DNA of 64,000 nucleotides from Phycisphaeraceae bacterium (GTDB lineage: Bacteria; Planctomycetota; Phycisphaerae; Phycisphaerales; Phycisphaeraceae): contig JAJDCS010000003.1 in the NCBI GenBank assembly GCA_029260715.1, positions 1 through 64,000 on the forward strand, in the 5' to 3' direction. Shown in pieces: positions 8,486 to 17,018 of the stretch. The notes beneath the pieces were generated by a model. The model saw nothing but the letters and a program-made list of their open reading frames with translations, searched no databases and was not told the origin of the DNA. Positions within the stretch are counted from its first letter, which is position 1. The number at the start of each line of letters is the position of its first letter. A program made the position numbers and the translations under genes.

Positions 8486-9292
8486 TTGTCCGAGCGGGGT
8501 GGTTACCGCTTGGCGAAAGCCGTGCGCCGGCTGCGAAGCCGCGACCACTGGCAAAGCGTCTTCCGCACACCCGACGGCTTCCAAATCAAACTCGACCTGG
8601 GGGCCTACCCCGACTGCACCATGGCCTACGGGCTCTACGAGCTGGACACCGCCCGCCTGATCAAAAAACGACTCAAACCAGGCGACCACTTCGTCGACGG
8701 CGGGGCCAACATCGGGTATTTCACCTTGCTCGCCGCCAAACTCGTAGGCCCCACCGGCCGAGTCGACGCCTTCGAGCCACACCCCACCAACCGCGCACGC
8801 CTACTCGAAAACCTCGACCGCAACGCCCTACGCCAACGCGTCAACGTCCACCCGCTGGCGCTCACAGACACAGCTGGCCAAGCCGAGATTTACACCGGCG
8901 ACAGCGACGACAACCACGGCAGCGCCTCGCTCTACGCCGAGAACGCCGCCGCCGCCCAATCCCAAAAAATACAAACCGCCAGAATGGACCAAGTGCTCCA
9001 AGACACACAGCCCGACCTGGTCAAGCTAGACGTGGAAGGCGCCGAACCCTTAGCCATCGAAGGCATGGCCGCCCTGCTCACCACCGCCAACCCACCCGCA
9101 CTCATCGTGGAATACAACCCAACACAGTCGCGCGTCGCGGGGTTTGGGCCGTCCGCGTTTCTCGAACGCTTGCTGGCAATCCAACCCGCATACCGCGCCT
9201 ACTTCATCGGCCGTTCATTGAAACGGCTCGAACCCACCGAAGCAGGGCTGGCACCTCTGCGCCAGGGCAACCTGCTACTCAAGACGGATTAA
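8486..9292 (+). CDS. FkbM family SAM-dependent methyltransferase
   Basis: Class I methyltransferase of the FkbM type, 268 residues from the TTG at 8486. The SAM-binding motif is FVDGGANIGYFTLLAAKLVG; the next strand is VDAFEPHPTN, and VKLDVEGAEPLAIEGM is the characteristic FkbM motif. Such enzymes methylate hydroxyls of sugars or secondary metabolites. The start is uncertain: no ribosome site precedes the TTG, while the frame stays open to 8417 and an ATC at 8429 sits 7 nt after AAGGGAG, giving a hydrophobic start IRFLFAAAEASL. The true N-terminus may therefore lie 19 codons upstream. Confidence 0.83.
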   Translation: MSERGGYRLAKAVRRLRSRDHWQSVFRTPDGFQIKLDLGAYPDCTMAYGLYELDTARLIKKRLKPGDHFVDGGANIGYFTLLAAKLVGPTGRVDAFEPHPTNRARLLENLDRNALRQRVNVHPLALTDTAGQAEIYTGDSDDNHGSASLYAENAAAAQSQKIQTARMDQVLQDTQPDLVKLDVEGAEPLAIEGMAALLTTANPPALIVEYNPTQSRVAGFGPSAFLERLLAIQPAYRAYFIGRSLKRLEPTEAGLAPLRQGNLLLKTD

Positions 9293-9315
9293 AGCGATAA
9301 CGCCGCCGCCCGCTT

Positions 9316-10107
9316 CTACACGCACCGCACCGCCCTGACCCACGCGTTAAAACCCTCCGGCTCAGCCGCCACGATCCCGTCATAAAAATAGAGCACCCAC
9401 ACCCGGCCGTCTCCCGCGTGGTCAGCCGTCCATATAAAGTTCACCCCACGCTCAAATGCACGGTCGATGTGAAAGTCGTCATGTGCCTCAGCCCGCATCA
9501 ATGACATAGCCTCCTCCACCGTCGGCAACCGCCAATCATTAAACCCCGCCAACCGCTCCGTGTTGAGCTGCCCGACGTACTGCTTAGCCATATCAAACAC
9601 CACCTCCCGCGACCCGCCTTTTTGCCACATCAACCCCGCCGAACCGTCCACCACCACCACCGCGTCGTCGAGCACCTTCGTCTCGTACCGCACCGCAGCG
9701 CGCCCGCCCCCCGGGTTCCACCGCTTGTCGTAGAACCCGTACTTAGCCAGCGACACCTTCACCTGATCGCCCGACACCGTCGCCGGCTTCCGCCTCAGCG
9801 ACACCGCCGCGCCGCCCCCCGCCGCCGGTGAGTCAACCGCCTCCGCCGGCGAAGAGGTTTCTTCATCCCGCGCCGCGCCCGCCGGAGCCGATCGCACCGC
9901 CGCAAACCCGAACGCGCCAACGCCCACTAGCATGAGCACAAAAATACCCGCACGCGTCGCCTCCGACGCATCATGAAAAAAAGTGAACCCCAGCACCGAC
10001 ACCGCCAACACCATCAGCGCGAAAATACCCAGCGGGCTCTTGGCAGCCGATTCAATGATCTGTGGGGCGTGCTTGATTAATTTGTCTATCACCGGGATAA
10101 AAATCAT
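9316..10107 (-). CDS. Membrane-anchored DUF1566 (Lcl-type) domain protein
   Basis: About 263 residues. Two hydrophobic helices near residues 24-42 and 55-73 anchor the N-terminus. A Pro/Ala-rich linker leads to a C-terminal domain with the DUF1566/Lcl hallmarks: GLMWQK, LAGFNDWRLPTVEEAMSLM, NFIWTAD and WVRAVRCV. The family is extracytoplasmic and related to the FGE-sulfatase fold. Several starts are possible (TTG 10143, ATG 10119, ATG 10107); I use the one immediately before MIFIPVIDKL. It lies just downstream of the histidine kinase on the same strand and may be co-transcribed with it. Confidence 0.72.
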   Translation of the reverse strand: MIFIPVIDKLIKHAPQIIESAAKSPLGIFALMVLAVSVLGFTFFHDASEATRAGIFVLMLVGVGAFGFAAVRSAPAGAARDEETSSPAEAVDSPAAGGGAAVSLRRKPATVSGDQVKVSLAKYGFYDKRWNPGGGRAAVRYETKVLDDAVVVVDGSAGLMWQKGGSREVVFDMAKQYVGQLNTERLAGFNDWRLPTVEEAMSLMRAEAHDDFHIDRAFERGVNFIWTADHAGDGRVWVLYFYDGIVAAEPEGFNAWVRAVRCV

Positions 10108-10160
10108 ACCGCGTCCCATGCCCCAACGCGCCCCCGCCCCCAACCCCGCACCCCCCCGCT

Positions 10161-11051
10161 CTAATCATCCCCGTTGTTGTTTGGCGGGTTGACCGGAACG
10201 GTGAGCACAAAATCCGTACCGCGCCCAAGCTCGGAGTGGACAGTCACCGTCCCGCCGTGCTCTTCGATAATCCGCCGGGTCGTGGGCAGGCCCAACCCCG
10301 TGCCGCCTTTTTTGGACGTGTAGTAGGGGTGAAAAACCTTACCAAGCTTGTCGGGCTCGATGCCCGGGCCGGTGTCGGTCACGTGGATGCGGATTTCGTC
10401 TTGGCCCAACGACCGGCCCCGCTCCGTGCGGATGATCAGCTCGTCGCTGCCGCCGCTGGGCAGCCCCGCTTCACGAGCCTCGGACATCGCCTGCGTCGCG
10501 TTAATCAATAGGTTCAGCACCGCCTGCTTGAGAAGCCCCGCATCCACACTGGCCGTGGGCGGCTTGGCCGATAGCTGCGTGCGAAGGTGCACCTGACACG
10601 ACTGCGCCTGCGGCGCGAAGAAATCCGCCAACTCGTTGATCAGCGCGTGAACGTCGTGAGGCGACCGGTCCAGCTTCACACGCCCAGCGAACCGCAAAAA
10701 ATCTTCGAGGATCTCACGCAGCCGCTGCGCCTGGCGCGCCAGAGACTCCAGCCGACGCTTGATCCGCCCCACAGGCTCTTGCAGCTCGCTGTCTGGCGGG
10801 GCCTGCTCGCTGACCGCCTGGAGGTCTTCTTGCAACAACTGCACGTTAAGCCCGACCGTGGACAACGGGTTCTTGATCTCGTGCGCCAGCCCGCCCGTGA
10901 GCATGCCTAATTCCGCCAGCCGATCAGCCGCCCGCGCCTGACGCTCCAGCCGACGCACCCGACGCGTCTCGCGACGAACAGCAGACACGATCAGCGGGAT
11001 GCTAAAAAGCAGACCCACCCCAAGCCCAACAATGAGTGATAACCAATCCAT
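10161..11051 (-). CDS. Membrane-bound sensor histidine kinase (NtrB/HisKA type)
   Basis: Sensor kinase of about 296 residues with one N-terminal transmembrane helix (WLSLIVGLGVGLLFSIPLIV) and no separate periplasmic sensor domain. The H-box is GGLAHEIKNPLSTVGLN with phospho-acceptor His. N-box LLKQAVLNLLINATQAM, G1 box DTGPGIEPDKLGKVF and GTGLGLPTTRRI complete the ATPase. It probably autophosphorylates and passes phosphate to a response regulator; none is adjacent, so the partner is unknown. An in-frame GTG at 11075 is an alternative start. Confidence 0.88.
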   Translation of the reverse strand: MDWLSLIVGLGVGLLFSIPLIVSAVRRETRRVRRLERQARAADRLAELGMLTGGLAHEIKNPLSTVGLNVQLLQEDLQAVSEQAPPDSELQEPVGRIKRRLESLARQAQRLREILEDFLRFAGRVKLDRSPHDVHALINELADFFAPQAQSCQVHLRTQLSAKPPTASVDAGLLKQAVLNLLINATQAMSEAREAGLPSGGSDELIIRTERGRSLGQDEIRIHVTDTGPGIEPDKLGKVFHPYYTSKKGGTGLGLPTTRRIIEEHGGTVTVHSELGRGTDFVLTVPVNPPNNNGDD

Positions 11052-11599
11052 ATCAGGCCATGAGGATACCCGCACCGTTTGTGCCCGTCATGGCAAGAAC
11101 CATGTCAGCCGCCTAATCAACAATGCCTTCCAGCCCAAGCAACACCTAGCAGACCTCAAAGCCACCCCAAGCCGACGGACAAACGCACCAGTCCAAGGCG
11201 GCGGGGCATCTGACGATTCAGCCAGTAGGTGAGTGTCCTATAACCCAATATACATTTATCGGAACTTACATTTAAATCACAGCGGTGAAACACAAGCAGT
11301 TCTGCGTACGCAGCTATTGCGTTCGTAAACAGCGGCTCTAATAAACCATCTAGCCAAATTAGATTTTTTTTATTCTTCTATTGGCCGTCATTAAGTAAAA
11401 GAGAACCCCATCCGATCCTGGAGTTATGGCTTATACGATCCGGACGGCTCGACTCCCACTTCCAAGGGACAAGCAAAACTCGTTACGCAATTGTTTTGAA
11501 ACTCCGTCTGCGAGCCGGGCGAGGTTGTCACAGCCATGAAATAAGGGCCCATATGACCGCCACATTGAATGGGGATACCAGATTCAGGGAGTTAAGCAC
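11052..11599. other. Long intergenic region upstream of the chemoreceptor
   Basis: No supported gene in this 548-nt stretch. The middle (about 11230-11410) is clearly AT-richer than its surroundings and includes a run of eight T, so it probably holds the divergent promoters. GCAAAA and ACGCAA around 11475-11495 loosely recall a c-di-GMP riboswitch, but the rest of that motif is missing. Confidence 0.3.
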
Positions 11600-14113
11600 A
11601 TGAAAATCGGCACGAAACTAACGGTCGCGATGTTATTGGTGGGGCTGATCCCCGCTCTGACAATCGCCTTTATTGCCTGGCAATCGACGAACACAATCGC
11701 CGAAGGCGTCGGCGTACGGTTCCAGGGGCTGGCTATCGATATCATCGATAAAGTCGAGCGCAACTTGTTCGAGCGTTACGGCGATGTGCAGGCGTTCGGC
11801 TTCAACAGTGTGGTCCAAGAGCAGAGCAACTGGTACGCGCATGGCGATGACAACCCCATCGTCCATGCCATGAACAACTATGTCGATACCTATGACATCT
11901 ACTACCTCGCCCTGCTGGTCGACCCGCGGGGCAAGGTCATCGCCGTCAACAGCCGAGATGACGCGGGCAACGCGATCAAGACCGAACACCTCTACAGCAA
12001 AAATTTCGCCGGCGCGTCGTGGCTGACCGACGCCCTGGCCGGCCGGTTCCTCGCCAGCCAAGACGGGGCGTTGACCGGCACTGTCGTCGAAGACCTACAT
12101 ATCGACGCCGATGTACAACAGATCTACGGCGACGAGGGCCTGACTCTTGGGTTCTCCGCCCCCGTCCGCAACGCCTCGGGCAAGGTCATCGCCGTGTGGA
12201 AAAACTTCGCAAAGTGGACCCTCGTGGAGGACATCTTCACGTCCAGCCATGAGACCTTGAAACAGGAAGGGTTGGCCTCGGCCGAGCTGACGCTCTTGAA
12301 CAAAAATGGGCGTGTGATCGTCGATTGCGACCCTGTCACCAACGGCAAGGCTATCAACCGCGATATGAACAACGTGATCCTGAAACTCAACCTGGGTGAG
12401 AAAGGCGTCCTGGTTGCGAAGGAAGCCGTCGCAGGCAAGACCGGTCACGCCAGCGCAATGCACGCTCGCAAAGAAATCTACCAGACCAGCGGATACGCAC
12501 ACAGCCAAGGAGCGCTGGGCTACCCCGGGCTAGGGTGGTCCGCGCTTGTGCGAGTGGCGGAGGCTGAAACCTTAGCCGCGGTAAACACCGTTCGGCTTGA
12601 GCTTCTTGTCATTCTCGCGGTCATCTGCGCGGTGGTCCCGCTGTTCGCTATCTTCTTTGCCGGGTTCCTCGTCAGACCGATCAAGGCCATCGTGACGCGG
12701 ATTAGGGACATCGCCGAGGGCGAAGGCGACCTGACCCAACGCGTCGACGACAAGCGTCGCGACGAGATCGGCGAGCTAGGCAGTTGGTTTAATACGTTTG
12801 TGGACAAAATCGACCAGATTATCGGAGAGGTGTCCGGTGCCATGAGCGAAGTCGCAAGCGCCTCGACCGAAATCGCCGCCTCCAGCGAGGAGATGGCCAA
12901 AGGCATGACCGAGCAGAACCGCGAGATCACCCAGATCTCCTCCGCCGTTGAAGAGATGTCCGCCTCCGTCATCGAGGTGGCACGCAAGAGCGGCGAGGCA
13001 GCCAACAACGCCAGCGATGCCGGACGCGCCGCCGAGACCGGCGGCGAAGTCGTTGAAAAAACCATCGACGGCATGGAGGCCATCAGCGCCGCTGTCAGCG
13101 CTAGCGCCGCGTCCGTCACCGAACTTGGCAAACGCGGCGAGCAGATCGGACAGATCATCGACGTCATCAACGACATCGCCGACCAGACCAACCTCCTGGC
13201 ACTCAACGCAGCCATCGAGGCCGCCCGCGCCGGCGAGCACGGCCGAGGCTTCGCCGTCGTCGCCGACGAAGTACGCAAACTCGCCGACCGCACCACCAAA
13301 GCCACCGCCGAGGTCGCCGAGTCCATCAATGCAATCCAAGCCGAGACGTCCGGCGCCGTCGAACGCATGCACGCCGGCACCGAAGAGGTCAAGATCGGCG
13401 TCGGCCGCGCCACCGAGGCCGGTGAGAGCTTGCGTAAGATCGTCACCAGCTCCAAGGACGTAGCCGGCATGATCCAATCCATCGCCGCCGCCGCCGAACA
13501 ACAGTCCGCCGCCAGCGAAGAAGTCAGCCGGTCCATTACCTCGATCGGGTCGATCGTCAAAGTCGCCGAGCAAGGCGCCAAGCAATCCGCCGAAGCGGTG
13601 GTCAGCCTCGCCGAACGGTCCAACTACCTCCAGAACATGATCGGACAGTTCAAAACCTCTGCTATAACCAAGGCCGAAAACGCCAAGTGGACCCGCCCGG
13701 CAGGCGAACAGACGCGCATCCTCGTCGTCGACGACGACCCCGCGATCGTAAACCTCCTGCAAGGCCACCTCAAAGACTACGGCCAGTGCACCACCGCCTC
13801 CAACGGCGGCAGCGCCATCTCCGCATTCCGCGGACTGCTCGACCAGAGCAAGTGCTTCGACCTGGTCTGCCTCGACATCAAGATGCCCGACAAGGACGGC
13901 ATCGAGGTGCTCAACCAGATCCGCAACATGGAAAAATCCTACGGCGTGGGCTTCCGCCAGCGCAGCCGCGTGGTCATGGTCACCGCACTGGACACCCCCC
14001 AGGACAAGCTCAAAGCCTTCAAGGACGCCTGCGACGGATACCTCACCAAGCCGTTCGACAAGAGCCAAGTCGAAAAAGCCGTCGAGCAGGTCGGCATCCG
14101 CAAGCAAAGTTAA
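11600..14113 (+). CDS. Methyl-accepting chemotaxis protein with C-terminal receiver domain
   Basis: An 837-residue transmembrane chemoreceptor. TM1 is at about residues 7-29, followed by a ~300-residue periplasmic region resembling a double-Cache ligand domain. TM2 is near residues 333-358 ([22 protein letters not shown] region), then a HAMP domain ([15 protein letters not shown]). The cytoplasmic signalling hairpin tip carries [19 protein letters not shown], which contacts CheA/CheW. From about residue 705 a response-regulator receiver domain follows ([15 protein letters not shown], phospho-acceptor Asp in [12 protein letters not shown], Lys in YLTKPFD). An MCP-receiver fusion in one chain is uncommon. 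AGGGAG lies 8 nt upstream of the ATG. No che genes are nearby. Confidence 0.93.
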   Translation: MKIGTKLTVAMLLVGLIPALTIAFIAWQSTNTIAEGVGVRFQGLAIDIIDKVERNLFERYGDVQAFGFNSVVQEQSNWYAHGDDNPIVHAMNNYVDTYDIYYLALLVDPRGKVIAVNSRDDAGNAIKTEHLYSKNFAGASWLTDALAGRFLASQDGALTGTVVEDLHIDADVQQIYGDEGLTLGFSAPVRNASGKVIAVWKNFAKWTLVEDIFTSSHETLKQEGLASAELTLLNKNGRVIVDCDPVTNGKAINRDMNNVILKLNLGEKGVLVAKEAVAGKTGHASAMHARKEIYQTSGYAHSQGALGYPGLGWSALVRVAEAETLAAVNTVRLELLVILAVICAVVPLFAIFFAGFLVRPIKAIVTRIRDIAEGEGDLTQRVDDKRRDEIGELGSWFNTFVDKIDQIIGEVSGAMSEVASASTEIAASSEEMAKGMTEQNREITQISSAVEEMSASVIEVARKSGEAANNASDAGRAAETGGEVVEKTIDGMEAISAAVSASAASVTELGKRGEQIGQIIDVINDIADQTNLLALNAAIEAARAGEHGRGFAVVADEVRKLADRTTKATAEVAESINAIQAETSGAVERMHAGTEEVKIGVGRATEAGESLRKIVTSSKDVAGMIQSIAAAAEQQSAASEEVSRSITSIGSIVKVAEQGAKQSAEAVVSLAERSNYLQNMIGQFKTSAITKAENAKWTRPAGEQTRILVVDDDPAIVNLLQGHLKDYGQCTTASNGGSAISAFRGLLDQSKCFDLVCLDIKMPDKDGIEVLNQIRNMEKSYGVGFRQRSRVVMVTALDTPQDKLKAFKDACDGYLTKPFDKSQVEKAVEQVGIRKQS

Positions 14114-14141
14114 GACACTCAAAACAGGCACTCACACACCC

Positions 14142-14175
14142 AAACCCACGGGCAACAGCCCGTGGGTTTTCGTTT
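14142..14175 (+). terminator. Rho-independent terminator of the chemoreceptor gene
   Basis: A perfect 12-bp stem (AAACCCACGGGC / GCCCGTGGGTTT) with an AACA loop, followed by TCGTTT. It starts 29 nt after the chemoreceptor stop and separates it from the RimB-like gene. Confidence 0.85.
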
Positions 14176-14205
14176 CAGCCACCCGGTTCGAGTAGAATCG
14201 CCGCC

Positions 14206-14682
14206 ATGCACACACCCCCCAAGCCCGTCATCGGTTGGCGAGAGTGGTTAGCGCTGCCGGCTCTGGGGATCGATTCGATCAAAGTCAAGGTCGACACCGG
14301 CGCGCGAACCTCATCGCTCCACGCTTTCGACATCGAGCTGTTCCGAAAACGCGGCGTGCGAATGGTCCGGTTCAAGGTCCACCCGCTCCAACGCAACAGC
14401 AAGACAACCATCACCGGCGAAGAAGAGCTCGTCGAACAACGGCTGGTGCGCCCTTCCACCGGGAAACAGACGCTGCGGCCGGTGATCGTCACGCCCGTGG
14501 AGATGATGGGCCAGCGATGGGACATCGAGCTAACCCTCGTCAACCGTGACGCCATGGGCTTCAGAATGCTGCTGGGCAGACAGGGCATCCACAGCCGGTT
14601 CGTGGTCCACCCCAGCCGCTCATTCTTCAACACCGCGCATAAAGCACGAAAGACCCGAAAAAAACGGTATAATAAAGAGTAA
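14206..14682 (+). CDS. RimB-like retropepsin-type protease ('ATP-dependent zinc protease' family)
   Basis: A 158-residue single-domain protein. The ATG at 14206 is chosen because it opens the conserved PVIGWREWLALPALGI stretch; the open frame continues upstream through the terminator. The motif IKVKVDTGARTSSLHA holds the D-T-G-A of retropepsin-like aspartic peptidases, and GFRMLLGRQGI is the second conserved block. The family is annotated as putative ATP-dependent zinc protease and includes Pseudomonas RimB. It precedes a RimK-type ligase by 47 nt, matching known rim clusters in which a protease acts on glutamylated proteins. The substrate is unknown. Confidence 0.85.
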   Translation: MHTPPKPVIGWREWLALPALGIDSIKVKVDTGARTSSLHAFDIELFRKRGVRMVRFKVHPLQRNSKTTITGEEELVEQRLVRPSTGKQTLRPVIVTPVEMMGQRWDIELTLVNRDAMGFRMLLGRQGIHSRFVVHPSRSFFNTAHKARKTRKKRYNKE

Positions 14683-14729
14683 TGTGGCAATAAACCTCTA
14701 GCCGCCGCCAAATAAGAAAGCATTGCTTA

Positions 14730-15905
14730 ATGAAACTGGCCATACTCTCCCGCGAACCCCGCAACTACAGCAGCCGCCGACTTAAAGAAGCCGCCCTGGC
14801 TCGCGGCCACAAGGTCAAAATCCTCGACACGCTCAAGTTCGCCATCTCCGTCGAGGAAGAAACCCCCAGGCTGTACTACAAAGGCACCCCGCTAGCGGGT
14901 TACGACGCGGTCATCCCACGCATCGGCGCGTCCATCACCTTCTTCGGCACCGCGGTGGTGCGTCAGTTCGAGCAGATGGGAACGTTCACGCTCAACTCCT
15001 CACACGCCATCACCGTCTCACGAGACAAGCTCCGGTCGCTTCAGATCCTTAGCAGACACGACATCGGCATCCCCCAATCCGCGTTTGTCAGAGACAAAGA
15101 AGACGTGCTCCGCGCCATCAAAGAGGTCGGCGACACCCCGGTGATCATCAAACTGCTCGAAGGCACACAGGGCATCGGCGTCATACTCGCCGACAGCGTG
15201 CCCATCGCCGCCGCCATCATCGAGACACTACAGAGCACCAAGCAGAACGTGCTGATCCAAAAATTCGTAGCCGAGAGCAAAGGCAAAGACGTGCGTGCGT
15301 TCGTCGTCGGCGACCGCGTCGTCGCCGCCATGCGCCGCAGCGCCCAAGGCCAAGAGTTCCGAAGCAACGTCCACCGCGGCGGCACCACCCAAACCCTGCA
15401 GCTCGATACGGAGTATGAGAGAACCGCCGTCCGCGCCGCGCAGATCATGGGCCTGCGCGTCGCCGGCGTCGACATGCTCGAAGGCAAAGACGGGCCGAAG
15501 GTCATGGAGGTCAACTCCTCGCCCGGCCTGGAGGGGATCGAGACCGCCACAGGCCTGGACATCGCAGGCACAATCATCGACCACATCGAAGAACAGGTCT
15601 TGTTCCCCGACATCGACGTCCGCCAGCGGCTCACCGTCCAGGGCGGGTACGGCGTGTCGGAGTTTACCGTCGACCCTAAGTCGGACCTGATCGGCAAGAC
15701 CATCTCCGACTCGGGCCTGCGCGAGAAGGACGTCGTCGTGCTGAGCATCGATCGCAACCGCGTGGTCATCCCCAACCCCAAAGGCACACGCGAGATCATG
15801 GCAGGCGACAAGCTCCTGTGCTTCGGCAAGCTCCTCACCCTCAGGGGCATTGTCCCCACCAAGAAGCCCAGACCACGCAAAAAAACCACCAAGACGCTAA
15901 GCTAG
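14730..15905 (+). CDS. rimK: RimK-type ATP-grasp alpha-L-glutamate ligase with TrkA-C-like tail
   Basis: A 391-residue amide ligase. Residues 1-~290 match RimK: N-terminal MKLAILSREPRNYSSRRL, the ATP-grasp region VIIKLLEGTQGIGVIL, DVRAFVVGDRVVAAMRR, and the metal-binding VMEVNSSPGLEGIE. RimK adds Glu residues to the C-terminus of ribosomal protein S6 in enterobacteria. Beyond the usual ~300 residues a further domain (about residues 308-380: VSEFTVDPKSDLIGKTISD, then GDKLLCFG) matches the RCK_C/TrkA-C fold, which often binds small ligands. The very C-terminus is Lys-rich. It lies between a RimB-like protease and an AstE-like deacylase, 12 nt before the latter. The target protein or peptide is unknown. 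Confidence 0.9.
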   Translation: MKLAILSREPRNYSSRRLKEAALARGHKVKILDTLKFAISVEEETPRLYYKGTPLAGYDAVIPRIGASITFFGTAVVRQFEQMGTFTLNSSHAITVSRDKLRSLQILSRHDIGIPQSAFVRDKEDVLRAIKEVGDTPVIIKLLEGTQGIGVILADSVPIAAAIIETLQSTKQNVLIQKFVAESKGKDVRAFVVGDRVVAAMRRSAQGQEFRSNVHRGGTTQTLQLDTEYERTAVRAAQIMGLRVAGVDMLEGKDGPKVMEVNSSPGLEGIETATGLDIAGTIIDHIEEQVLFPDIDVRQRLTVQGGYGVSEFTVDPKSDLIGKTISDSGLREKDVVVLSIDRNRVVIPNPKGTREIMAGDKLLCFGKLLTLRGIVPTKKPRPRKKTTKTLS

Positions 15906-15917
15906 TGCGGCACACAT

Positions 15918-17018
15918 ATGCCCCGCACCAGCCCATTCAAAATCGGAAAGCACGCCGTCCCGCTAGGCCGGACCAAGGACATCTTCCTGCAGGTCAGCCA
16001 GCGGTACACCGGCGACCCCATCAGCCTGCCCATCCGCGTCATGCGCGCCCACAAGCCCGGGCCCGTGGTACTCGTCACCGCCGCCGTCCACGGAGACGAG
16101 ATCAACGGCACCGGCGTGATACACGAACTCATGTTCGGACAACCCCTGGCCCTGACGCAAGGGGTCTTGGTCCTCGTCCCCGTGATCAATATTTTCGGCT
16201 TTGAAAACCAGAACCGATACATGCCCGACCGCCGCGACCTGAACCGCTGCTTCCCCGGCTCCGAAAAAGGAAGCCTAAGCAGCCGCGTGGCGCACATCAT
16301 CATCAACCAACTGATCAAACACTGTGACTACGGCATCGACCTGCACACCGCCGCCAACTCACGAACCAACTTCCCAAACGTACGAGGCGACCTGAGCGAG
16401 CCGCAAGTCCGCCGCTTGGCCAAAGCGTTCGGGTGTGAGCTGATCGTCAACAGCAAAGGCCCGGTCGGGTCGCTCCGCCGCGAGGCGACAAAGGTTGGTT
16501 GCCCCACCATCATTCTCGAAGCCGGTGAGCCTTGTAAGATCGAGCCACGCGTGTTGGAGGTCGGCACGCGGGGTGTGACCAACGTGCTGATAGACCTGGG
16601 GATGCTGCCGGGCGAGCCGGTGAGGCCGGCGTACCAGGCGCGCGTGTCCAAGTCGCTGTGGATACGGTCTGAGGTTGGCGGTATTTTGCGGTTCCACGTC
16701 ACGCCTGGCGAGCCGGTCGCCGCAGGCCAACCCGTCGCCACAAACGCAAGCGTCTTCGGCAAAGAGCAGAACGTCCTGGTCTCACCCGTCGACGGCATCA
16801 TCCTAGGCATGACCACACTCCCCACCGTCAAGCCCGGCGAACCCGTCTGCCACGTCGCCATACCCAACAAATCCCTGCGATCCGTCCAAAAAGCACTCAA
16901 CCAAGCCCCCGACTCCAGCCTAGGCACCCGCCTACGCGAAGACCTCGCCACGAACATCTCCGTCACCGAACACGAAGGCGACTGGGCAGAACCCACCCAA
17001 GAAAACAACGGGTTTTAA
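15918..17018 (+). CDS. Succinylglutamate desuccinylase/aspartoacylase family zinc hydrolase
   Basis: A 366-residue M14-like metallo-amidohydrolase. The zinc site is visible as AAVHGDEING (His and Glu) and DLHTAA (second His); NRCFPG after DRRDLNRCFPGSEKG is the substrate-binding stretch, and TIILEAGEP carries the expected catalytic Glu region. The C-terminal ~90 residues contain a β-barrel-like module (GGILRFHVTPGEPVAAGQPV). Family members cleave amide bonds of acylated amino acids. Tight linkage to the RimK ligase suggests trimming of glutamyl or similar tags, which is inference. The 3' end overlaps the convergent ygfZ gene by 4 nt. Confidence 0.87.
   Translation: MPRTSPFKIGKHAVPLGRTKDIFLQVSQRYTGDPISLPIRVMRAHKPGPVVLVTAAVHGDEINGTGVIHELMFGQPLALTQGVLVLVPVINIFGFENQNRYMPDRRDLNRCFPGSEKGSLSSRVAHIIINQLIKHCDYGIDLHTAANSRTNFPNVRGDLSEPQVRRLAKAFGCELIVNSKGPVGSLRREATKVGCPTIILEAGEPCKIEPRVLEVGTRGVTNVLIDLGMLPGEPVRPAYQARVSKSLWIRSEVGGILRFHVTPGEPVAAGQPVATNASVFGKEQNVLVSPVDGIILGMTTLPTVKPGEPVCHVAIPNKSLRSVQKALNQAPDSSLGTRLREDLATNISVTEHEGDWAEPTQENNGF

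Noticed and set aside
11465-11540. c-di-GMP riboswitch (GEMM)-like GCAAAA...ACGCAA upstream of the chemoreceptor
   Set aside because: Only two short words match; the tetraloop-receptor half is absent.
12776-14131. Long open frame on the minus strand opposite the chemoreceptor
   Set aside because: A Gly/Val/Asp-rich composition shadow of a high-GC gene; the plus-strand product has complete domain structure.
13687-14205. N-terminal extension of the RimB-like protein
   Set aside because: The frame runs through the chemoreceptor gene and its terminator; the conserved domain begins at 14206.
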